Below, piece by piece: positions 47,901 to 59,900 of a stretch of 64,000 nucleotides of DNA. The stretch is from NCBI RefSeq assembly GCF_963675165.1, contig NC_087393.1:2733502-2797501 (forward strand), written 5' to 3'. Both the position numbers and the translations under genes were made by a program. Below the pieces are notes generated by a model. It had not been told where the DNA came from, did not search any database, and saw only the letters and a program-made list of their open reading frames with translations. Source of the stretch: Halichondria panicea. Taxonomy: Eukaryota > Porifera > Demospongiae > Suberitida > Halichondriidae. Positions within the stretch are counted from its first letter, which is position 1, and each line of letters opens with the position of its first letter.

Positions 47901-50900
47901 TCATTATCTGTTTCTGCTATTTCTACTAACTGCAGTTGTTCTTTTCCTCATTGGTTTGTGCACACGTACAGTAACATAAAACTGACTTTAGCGTTGCCCA
48001 TATACGATCAATACCAGACTTATGTTTTGACCTACATTTAGCGTTACATTAGAGAATGATCGGCTCGGTAACGAGACTAACCTGATTTGGGGTGGTTTGG
48101 TGCGTAGTAAATTCTTTTTGGCAGCAGAATTTTTATTGGTTCCTTTAGGTGGTGCGTTGATTCCAATTTGGAGTGAGTCTCAAGCTTCTCCTGTATTGCC
48201 TGGTGTGAATATGAAAGCTGTGTCGGAGTCTGTGGACAATCGTGTGCAGCACAAGTTGGATATATTCAACTCCTCCTTCAGATCAGACATCAAGGACTTT
48301 GTGACTGACCAAATCCGCGTTGTACGTACATGTACCTGTACTTCAAACCCTAACTCAGTTTGCCTCATACGTAGATGTACATGTATATCCTACTTCCATG
48401 CATTGATGGTGTGCTTACATTCAGAACTGGCAATACTGATTTTTGCACATAGAATATCCGTGAAACAGAGAGGAAAGTAAGTGAATCAGTCATGGAGGAG
48501 TTTACTCAACGAGATCATGCACTTGCAAGCCTTGGGAAAAGACTGGATACTGAAGTATGTGCATTTATATTAACCCATGGCGCGTAGGCGGCCTCAGTTA
48601 CGGTAGTCTGTGTGTGTGTCTGTCACTCAGTTTGGCTTACCTAGTGATTTAGGCATCACAATTTGTACGTAGGGAAACTTGTAGCATTAAAACTAAGGCT
48701 TAAAATTTGGCAGATTTTGCAAAGAAGTCTTTGTTTCGCGAATTCAAAAAAAGGCGAGCTAAACCTAAGAAGCTTTTTGCGTACTACTAAACGCGGCTAT
48801 TATTTGAAACATAAACCAATTAGTAGATGCGTCTATTATTCCAAACATAAGCCAATAATTACTGATTGTTTGTGGAAAAGGGTCGCTACAATAGAAAGCT
48901 ATAATTGTGTCTGGTTTGTCTCTGTTAGCTGACTCGTACTCTGCATGATACTCTAGGCTTCTTTGCTGTGATCCTAGTCCAGTGCATATAAAACCGTGTT
49001 CTTAAATGTTTCAGCATGCCTCCAGTCTGGTTTAGCTCCTGAGTTGCTGTGCTAGACAGTTTAATAAGTCATACGTGATATTCATCTGTACATGCACTGC
49101 ATTATATAACTCTTCTGGTTTCTTTATGATCATGTCACGTCACCAGCCGAGGGTTTGTAGTTTAGTGGTTTAGTTTGTACTAGCTGTACACTACGTGTCT
49201 AAATGTAAGTGTATACCGTATAGCTGGTAATTTCCAGGGGACAAAATATTCTTTGTGTTCGTGGTTGGAGCTCTGACCACAAATATTTTACCCACAAATA
49301 AAGCGACCTTGCCTACCTTTACCTGCAGTGCAAGCAGCACCCACGAAACTATTATCCACGAAGTAACTAAATATTGCTAATCAACACCACCACCCCCCCC
49401 CCCCCCAAAAATTACCGGCTATACGGTAATTGTGTAGGATGCCGTACTATTTCCTCTTGCGATCAACCTTTTTACCCCACTGGTACCACCACCCTGCTGT
49501 TGAATCCTATCCAATAAAGGAAATACTGTTGTATGTGTGATTTATAATTATGCAGTGTGTGTTGATGAATAAAATACGTATGAATGCCTTGTATGTCTTA
49601 GCAGTTTTACCATGCACGTGTGCATGTACACAGCTGAAAAATCTGCAACAATGGATATCTGGTATTGAGGATAACCTTGGGGAAGCTAGGATGAAAGAGA
49701 TTGCTGGCGAGGTCTCTACTGAACAAGCCAACAATGTCAAAACTGTGTGGATAAATGAGGTACTTGTACAACAGGGCTTTATTTAGAGCGGCACAGAACC
49801 CCCCCCCCCCTGTTTAGAATCTTCCCCTTAGAATTGCCATAATTTAAGCCTCCATACACGTACACACAGAAAAATTATGTCGAAAGAAAAAGAGATAAGG
49901 ATAACAGTATTACGTCAGGAGCATATTACGTCAGGAGCACACAGGGGATGGAGCGTCTTACTACGCGGATTCTGTATCGGCTATAGCTACATGTATGTAC
50001 AATATTAGATCAAACGCGTTACCAGCCACACATATACAGAGCACCTAGCACATTACAAACAAGGAAATGTAGTATAGACGATAGTGAATCCGCAATACTA
50101 TGCATACATGTAGTAAGACGTTCCATCCCCTCGTGTGATCCTGATTACGTACAATCACTACATGTGAGATCTGTGCAGAAAACCATGCGCCTTCTATCAA
50201 TGCTCTTGATCTGCTAACCAGTATGCGCCTATTAGTTGCTGTGCGCTTATTAACCGGTATACTACTAAATAACTAAAACTGCCTGTATTGCTTTCAAAAT
50301 TTTTTTTTTACACGCAAGTTACTTTATTTAGCTATAGTGGCTCTGTAGCTAGCTGTCAGCAGCAATATTACACCAAATACAGTCTGTTTCCGCTAAGTGT
50401 GCTATCGTAGAAACTGGATTTTTAGCGTATGCATATAACCAAATCTCTATCCCCACAACCATGTCCCTGTGATGAGTGATTACTCGTTAGCTAGCTAACG
50501 GGTTGGAAAGCAAGCGAGCTATATAGGCAAGCCACTCATTTTCCTGAAACGAAAGGTACATGATTTTATGGTATGGGAAACAGCTACAACACAACCAAGT
50601 TTTACCAAGTTTTATTCCATGTTCACACACATTGAGCAATTAGAGCCTCTTCTGGCTTCAGACTAGTGTGCAAGCCTTCTAGACCAACACAATAGATGGC
50701 ATAAGCCATAGCTTCACAGAACTCCTCATGGATATTAAGTATTACAGAACATGTCTGTCATAGTAACTTATTCTTAGCAAACGGACTAGTTATACGGTAA
50801 TTTATTACTAAAGTGTTACGTTCGTGGTACGTTTTAACCAGTATTCTGGGTAATTTGAAGCGTGTGTGCACGATCACCCATGCAATAAGTACCAGGCCCT

Positions 50901-53900
50901 TTTTTAACCTAGTATTCAATTAGATAAAAGTCGAACAAGGCTACTGTTTGGCAGCTTCCATGCTCATACATATTACTGTATGGTTTATACATGTAGATCT
51001 ATATTAATTTGTGTTAACAGCCAAGATTTAGCACTTCAGTGCTCTAGATTTTCTTTATCTGTTTCTTACACAACAATTTTTCGTACAGGTCAAACAGCAA
51101 ACATTATCTGATATTGCTGATTCATTGGGGAATCTCAGGGAAAAGCTCATGAATGATTTTAGCAATACCGACTCCAGCTTCACCCAGCAGGTACTTGTGT
51201 GTATAATAATTATGTATGGAATGACATATACCCACTTCTGTTGTCTTTTTACCCCAATAAACTAAATGCATGTTTTGTCAATCTGAATCGCAGTTGTTTA
51301 AGAGCCTAAGAATAATTTTTCTTGTGTTAAGTTGTTAGCAGATAATGGAACTTATATAATACCAATGCTACCTGTCTGTGATTTCATGTGGATGTAGCTT
51401 GCTTCAGTCGTTGAGAAGGTGTCATCTGTTAGAATCGAATTGCAAGCAACTCAAGTTACACTCACTGTGAGTTATAGGTAGTTTGCTTGTGTTTGTCTGG
51501 GTCTGCCTATCTGGTTGTTAAATTGCTGCTTTTACCGTATAGCGGGTAATTTTCGTGGGCAAGTTGACCTCCACAAAAATCCCCCCCCACACAAACGTTG
51601 GAACGCATGCAATTCAGTTGAAAAAAAATTTTTACTCACGAAAATGATCGTTCGAGTAGAACAAATTTTTTACCCCATGAAAATTACCCGCTATACTTGG
51701 TCTCAGTACAGTCTTATTACATGTAATTCTGAATGCGTGGGAGAATACCTTACGTCATGATTGTGGGCTACATATCACCCACCTTCATAAAAATCCTTGC
51801 TACTTCATTTCGTCTATTTGTTTTTGTTACCTTTTTTTTATGCATGAACAATGACAACAGCAAGAAAAAGGAAGGCCTGGGAACGAGGCCATATACAGCA
51901 TGGATAGCTTACACACAAGTTCTAATAGTGGTAGAGTTTGATACATGTTGTCGAATAAAAGCTAAGAAGCATGTAGCTTGCTGCATGTTGGTTTTAGTTA
52001 AACCCGTCTTTAATTTGAGGCACTTAATTGCATTAAACCACGTGAATCTCTTATTGTTATGCCTCGAGGCGTAGCCGCACAAGGGATAATGTAAAGCTGA
52101 CTGTGTGTGTGTCTGTTCCAGCTGTAACTGCTCAACGGTTGCAATGCAACGAAAACTAACAGCTTCTATACGTATTTTGATTCGTGGATTTGCAAACTAA
52201 AACTTCTTTGTCTAGTTTGACTCACAGTAAAGTCTGTTGCAGTCTCTTTAGAATCTTTCGTAGCATCACCTGTTCGTACAAACTTTCTATTCAACTTATG
52301 AATGAACTTATCAACTTAGCCTTTCACTAAAGCGCTAGCTGTTTGTTAGCTACAAGAGTCAGAAAAGAGCTGCAAAAGGCATGCACATACATTGCACTGC
52401 TAGCCTTCAACCTCGTTTAGAGACAATCGGCCTGGAAACAGCCCTTGATTCCATCCCCTTCATTTATTTGACAGGATATGCAATTTAATGTACTTCTATC
52501 CTCTGAACTGTGAAGATCCATTCATCAGGCCATCAGATAGACTTCTGTTTCCTCTTCTATAATGACTGTGTGGTTCAGTGGCAGCAATAATAACATACAC
52601 TTCTTCTATAATTATACACTCTTGAGCGAAAGCAAAACATGGCGAGAGGCATTAGCACAGCGCAGCTTGCAACACTCGTTTTCCTTGCAAAGACTCCAGG
52701 CTTTTTGCGATTACTCTTCTGTGATCCTTGTCTCAGTGTATGACCTATCACTACGGCAATGCCGTTTTCAAAGCTATTCCATAGCTTTAGGTACGTTGAA
52801 CAGTTCTAATATTGTGCGATTCCTAGTTCCTTAAGTTTGATTACCATAATGATGATAAAATTTATAAATCAAGGATCTGCACAGAGGTTAAGTGCACAAT
52901 GGCTGGCAGTGAACAGCTTTGCAGCTACCAAATAGCTAGCGATTTAGTGGGAGGCCAACTCATACATTGAATTGTGCGAACAGATACATAACTCGAAATA
53001 TGTTTTACTTTGCAAATCAAAATCAAAGAGAACGTGTGGCTAAAAACCTATTTATTTTTCGTCCCATAAGGCATTGTATAATCGTTGAGCAGTTACAGTT
53101 AAAATAACCAGACAGACAGACTCACACAATCAAATTTACTGTATTTCTCTTGAGGCGTAACGATATTCTTATATAGTTTAGTTGTGAGACATGCTATGGA
53201 ACCACACGTCAAGCCGAGGGTTTTGCAACCCATAGTGTGTTTGTGTCTGTGTGTCTGTGTGTAGACTGCTACAGCTGCTCAAGGATCAATAACATGCAAA
53301 TAAGAGTTTCTATAGGCTTCTAGTCATGTTTTCTTGGATTTTAATTCGTGGATTTGCAAAATAATGCTTCGTTCTCGAGTTATGCCTAGTTTTGCTTACT
53401 TGGAATGCCATTGCAGCCTTTTCGGAAAAGCGCGTAGCCTAACTTGTTTACCGAGTGTTGCTACTCCATTTAGTAGTTAGCTCTGCACTAGAACGCTAGC
53501 TATTGGTAGCTGCAAGAGTGAGAAGCGAGCTGCAAGGCTCTGCTAATGGCAGTCATTAATTTTAGACTTGAACTTCTGGCATTGATCGTTCTTAACAACA
53601 ATTATGGTCGATCATTACCCACTCTTTGAGTTTGCATGCAGCAAATTAATTAATGCAAAAATGTTCATCATGGCGTACGTATATAAAAGCTATTAGTAGC
53701 TTTATGTTATGTAGCTTTGGCATCTCCACCGAGGCATCAGCACCTGCGGTGCTTTCATTGTGTTAATTAATTGTGACCAATTTACATGGCATTGTAAGTA
53801 TGTTATCTGTTTGTTTCAAGGGCACTTCGAATGATGTAGCAAACATAAAGACTCAGCTTAAAAGGTGAGTTACGTAGTGAATGCAATGCAGTATGCAAGT

Positions 53901-56900
53901 GCATTAAAATGTGTTTTTCCCCAGTCATGAATCGCAATTGAGTGTACTTCAGCGTAGACAGCAGGAGGTTCTTGAGGAGATGTCTCAATTCAAGGCTGAT
54001 GCTCTTGTGAGTTGCATTGTGTGCACCAAAATACCAAAATACATGGTTTTGCATTTTATGTTTCCTTAACTGTCTTAACTAATTCACTTATCAAGTGCAT
54101 TGTGATCTTACAGTGAGCTTTTGAGGTACAATTATACGTAGTGCTCAATAATAATTACACTGCAATTTTCGAGGTATACTGTAGGTTACGTTATAAAAAT
54201 CGCAGCACAAGCATGAGAGTGCTATGCCTTGTGGAGGATGTTTTATTCTGCTCAAGAGTGTTATGAAAGAGGTGTTACTTGATATATAGGGCTGTGTAGC
54301 TGCCTAGTGATGCTAAACACTAGCGGTGTCCAAGCAACTGCATGTATAGGAGCAGTCTGGAATTATTTGCTGTAACATGGATGGTATAGCTTTGTAATGT
54401 TTTGCGTATCAGGATCTCATGTAAAAGAAAAAATGGATTCTGCCATGAATTATCCATGTGGGTTTAGCGTTTGTTAAGAAAACATTATTTGGGGTAAAGT
54501 AAGCATGCGCACGGCACAAAAGGGTACACATGATTCAGCAAAGCATACGCATGACACTGACAAAAGAGGTCACTCTCAGTCATACGTGTATTTACCTCCA
54601 TAATTAAGTGTGTGTCGATCCCTTACATGTATTGCCAAAGCGCTAATGATTAGGAAAGTATCTCAAATTCTACTTAGTGGTGTGCTAATTGTAAATGTAT
54701 GTGTAGATGTGAAAAGTAGGCATTGTATCACTTTAGGTTACAAAGCACAAATTACTTTTGTGACTGTTAGTAGTTAGTATACATAGCTTGTTAAACGACA
54801 GAATTCAAGTTTATCTGTGCAATACAGCCTTGACCAAAATGAATAGCTCAGCAAGCAGCAACAGTACTGAAGAAATTGAAAACATGTTTATATTGTTTGG
54901 AGGACTTGGTGTGGGTATTGTTGGAGTCCCCACTCTACTTCTCGGCGCAATCATTCTACTAGCACTATGCAAGGACAGGAAGGGAAACCAAGCTCTCAAT
55001 GCTGTATTCATAGCTATAACAGTTACTGCCATCCTAGCTGTTATCCCTTCAATCCTCTTTGATGTTAGCCTCATTTCTGGCTATCCGACCTTTGGAAGAT
55101 GCACACCAGTGGAATACACTATTCAGTACACCCTTTCTGGAATCCTTGTTATATTGGTACTGATGTTTACTCTACTGCTTACAATTGTTTTTTATGTCAG
55201 CATTCGTTCAACTGGTCGGTCCTGCTGCAGTCTAAATTTTGTGCGTGGGGTTATAATCTTCATAACATTTTGTACTCTTGGGCAAGGAATTGTCTCTGCT
55301 GGGGTGTATAATGCAACCCCTCAGAAGTTAGTGACAGTTCGAGGCTCTCTCTGTGTCGAAATACCAGATTTAATTGAAAGGGATTTGGAAACTCTTAAAA
55401 GAGCAATTCTCATAGTATCTGTATTATTTTTTTTAATTCCTTTTGCATTGAGTATTCTCTTCGTAGTCTTGACATGTTGGAGAGTGCTAGGGTCCGTTGT
55501 TATAATGGATAAGCGAGTTGTACGTTCTATGCTTGTTTTCCTCATAGCTATGATACTAGCTAACTGTGTGACGAGAATTCCACCATTTGTGATTCAAGTT
55601 ATTTTACTTGGACCAGCAGGCGATCAACAAAGGACCTTCCTTACCGTTTTAATTGGAGTATTGGTGTTACAGTTTCAAGTTCCAGTACTTTTGTTTGTAA
55701 TTTTGGTATTAAACAAGCGAGTAAGAGAAACGTTTTGCAAACTACTACTGAAGATATTCTGCTGTAAAAGGTGCTCTGTTAAAGTGAGCTATTCAAATGA
55801 TTCAAACTATCCAGTTACTTTCAGAAACAATGTGAGTATCAGCTCAGTGGATCACATGACTACTGTAAGCCTTTAAAACTTCCTCATCATGATTTCTACA
55901 TGTTTGCTACATTGTAGAATGCCTCTTTTACTGTATCTATTTGGTTTTTCCTGTGTGTGTTCGTATGTCTCCCCCCCTTTTTGTTTCCTAATAGACGAGT
56001 ATATATACCTTGTAATGATGTATATGTACCTAAGCTGTGTCAGTAGAAACTGGATTATTAGCGCTTACTCGACTATAAGCGTATCTTTATTTTAGACGCA
56101 TGCTCAACTGCAGGCTTTTTATACTCGAATTGAAGCGCTTTTCCAATTATGCGAAGGTTATTAGTGAAATTTTAGTTGTTTATCTATGAGCTAGTTAGCT
56201 TGTACAGTGCATGATAGGTATATAGCTGGTGATATCCATCTGGAAGGACTCTCGGGGCATGCTGTTACCTTGTCCGATCATGCTGAGAGAATTTGAGACA
56301 TAGGTGAGGTCCTTTTATTCCAAGTTCCTGATCAATATGAATGTTTTTATAATAATTTAAATGATGTAAATGAACTGTAACATAATAGATCCCGTTAGGG
56401 TTGCCTGCTTGCCTTGCTTGCTCACTTTCTAGCCAGCTTGCGAGTCAGCTCTCATCACAGAGACATCCAGTTGCTGGGTGGGGCTCAAAATTACTACATT
56501 ATAGGCGCATTCTCGAATAGAGATCTGCTATTGACCCCAAAAGCGCATGCACTAATAATCCAGTTTCTACGGTAATTTATCTAGTGTCCACAATTGATGA
56601 CTAAATCATTATCATTATTTTGCAGTTGCCTCGTTAATAACTGTAGAGTTTTTCCATTAAGTACTATTTACACATTGCCCATAATAATTTATATTCTGTT
56701 TGTCAATAATTATTATTATTATGAACCAGGACAGAAAACCAAATTTAGCTTAGTGCTTCAATCACTAATAGTGTCCGCTGACTTAGCAGTTATAACCAAA
56801 CATCTTGGCATCAGTATAACTATTTCAACTTGTTGCTGAAACATTGCTAGGCTTTTGTTACTTAGAATTCTTTGGGGAATTAATTTTGTGTTGTCTTATA

Positions 56901-59900
56901 CCCGAGGTGCGCGTGGGCGGCCATGGGTATAATAATCCGTTGGTTTGTTTGTTTGTTTGTGATGATGGTGTCATGGATAGCCTTCACACAACAAGTACTC
57001 CCTTGCATGTGATCTGACATGTGTCATGAGAGGGTCTGGCATTTAGAGTCACTTTTCTTGGTTCAGATGTTAAAAATTGACATCTACAATCAGATTCGCA
57101 AGAATGCAATTAAACTGTCACATGACTCACCTCACAGAGGAGGTTGGTAGTACTTGACCTTTGTCGTTTTTAAAACTATGCCAATAGGATGGCTAACTCT
57201 CCTCTGGCCTCGAGACTATAATGGAACAGGGTCCCTAAATAGAAAGCTAGAATTGTGGTTTGTTGCTTCTTTAACTGTATGGTAATCGTTGCTTGTGTAT
57301 TGAAAGTATAATTATGGTGTGGTAGACATTGTTTGAGTAGAGGTCCAAGAGACTGCTATATGTACGTATTCTGACTATCTCGGACCAAATCGGTGTCCAA
57401 CAATGTTACATGATAATAACAGGAATAACAATTACTGTATTACTAGAATGTTTTGCGAGCATCAAATTTGCGAGGGTTGATCAATTCGCAACAATAAAAT
57501 TACTAGTAAATACACATAATCCTTGCCAAAACACGATAGTTACATCGCAAAGCGTCAGCATTTTTTCTGATTTGGCTCATTCGCAAACAAGGTTCACCAG
57601 CAAAATATTCTAGTAATACGGTATGGCATTTTATTTGCACATTTATAATGTGCAAATGGAGATTGCTATATGCTACAAGTGACAATTACGTCTTTCCATA
57701 ATCTTGTAGGGTCGTATCATCTCTTTGGAAAAGCTATCTCAGGGAAAAATCAATGCTGAACAAGTTAGTTGAACTTCTACCGGCTCAAAAACATGTGCAC
57801 ACAATGCACTAATATAATAATTATTGATGTGCTTTTTCTGCTTCTCTTGATTCAGGCAATCACAATTTTCAATGAAGAGCTTGACAAGGTGTGGGTTGCA
57901 ACATTATTAATATGCGTGGAAGGCATCAATTTTATTTGTATATACAATTTCATGGTCTGTACGTGCTATGTTTATAGAATAATTCGTTACTACAAGAATG
58001 ATAATTATATGATCTGTAGACGCTTGCTAAAGAAGATAGTGCCCTCAGACTGTGGCTTACTCAGAATGTTGCTTCAGCTGAAAGATTGCAAGTGAGGTTT
58101 TTAAGAATTTTGTTTTTGCCTTGAAACTTGTTTATTTTCAGGGACTTACTGATCAAATGAATGGTCTTAAAGAACAATGTGTTGGTTAGTTGTTGACTAT
58201 GTGTGTGTGTGTGTGTGCGTGCGTGCGCGCGCGCGCGTGCGTGTGATTAATAAAATGTTCTTCTTTTCCAGATTCACCACCTGGTGGATTGTCAAAAACT
58301 GTAAGTTAATAATAAACAAGTGTGTATGGCAGCTTACATGTAGATAGATTTTCACAGGGTACACTGTTATGTTACCAATATAATTATGTACTTACTGTAC
58401 AGGATGTTGAAGAGGTTATCCGTATGTCGTTGGAGAGATACAGCGCTGACAGGATTGCGAAATTTGACTTTGCCCTTGAAAATTCTGGAGGCAGTGTTCT
58501 TCTTGACAAGTGCTCACCCACATTCCCTCAAAGTCTGTCTAGTGTGCATCTGTTTGGAATTCCACTCTGGTATATATCTGGAACACCCAAAATTATCATC
58601 CAGGTTAGTGCTCATAATGCCTTGGCGCGTAGAAGCAGAGGAACTTTCCAGCTGTAACTGCTCAATGGTGAAATTCGAGTTCAAGTATATGTAAGCGTTT
58701 TTATAGGCTTCTTGTCACATTTTCTTAGATTACAAATCGTGGATTTCCAAAATAAAAGCTACGTTCTTGAGTCATTGGCAGTGTTACTTACATCAAAGAC
58801 TGTTACAGTCTCTTCAGGTATTTCTTTAAGTACAATCCTGCATTAGAGCACTAGCTACAACAGTGGGAGATGACCATAATATTATTATGCTAAAAATGAT
58901 GCCAAAAGTACTAAGTCTAAATTAGAGGCTGCTGCATCAGTAGAGCCTTGCAGCTCTCTTCTCACTCTTGCAATTAATAGCTAGCGTTCTAGTGCAGACT
59001 TAACTACTAAGTAGAGTTGCAACACTCCGTGGACAAGTTTTGCTACGCACTCTTCTGAAAGGCTACAATGGCTACAATGGCATTCCAAGTAAGCAAAATA
59101 ATTATGTCGAAACCAAGCAAATTAAACTATGACTAGAAGCCTATAGAAACTCTTACTTGCACTTCATTGATCCTTGAGCAGTTGTAGCAGTCTACACAGA
59201 CAGACACACACACACGAACAAACACACTACCGTATACCTCACTTGCACATGCAATAATCATAGCAGCAAGTAACCTTAACTGCACTGACTTATGATTTCT
59301 TTGTTTTAGCCTGAAGTATATCCAGGAGATTGCTGGGCACTAAACGGAACATCTGGATATGCCACAATCCAGGTGTGTAACTTTTGATTTACAGTACTTC
59401 CAATCCGTGGTTTCATTGTGTGTAGTTGTGTAAGACATGTATATTATTCAGCTGAAGGGAAGCGTATTGGTGACAGAAGTGACAATAGAGCATATCCCTA
59501 AAACTCTTTCGCCATCTGAGAAATTGGACAGTGCTCCGAAAGACTTCTCCGTATATGTAAGTACAACATTACATAATGTGTTCGCAATCAACTTTTGTGT
59601 CTTGTATTAGGGAATGTCATCAGAAGGAGATGAAGACGGTGCACACCTTGGCCGATTCTCTTACGACATTGATGGACCTGCCATTCAGATGTTCAACGTA
59701 CAAGTAAGTTTAACTTATTGTTATTATCCCAAGGTCCACGTAGGCAGCCGATCAGTATCATAATGTCTATCTGTTTTTGTTCAGTATGCTCTCCTGGCTG
59801 CTAAATACTAAATACTGTGTTTGTAGTATGGATAGACTAACATCAGAGGAGGTTGGCCACGCGTCATCAATCATGTGACATTCCTAAGGTCTCTGCTCAC

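Noticed and set aside
58386-58694. 102-codon frame overlapping SUN exon 19
   Set aside because: It is an alternate frame of a conserved SUN exon.
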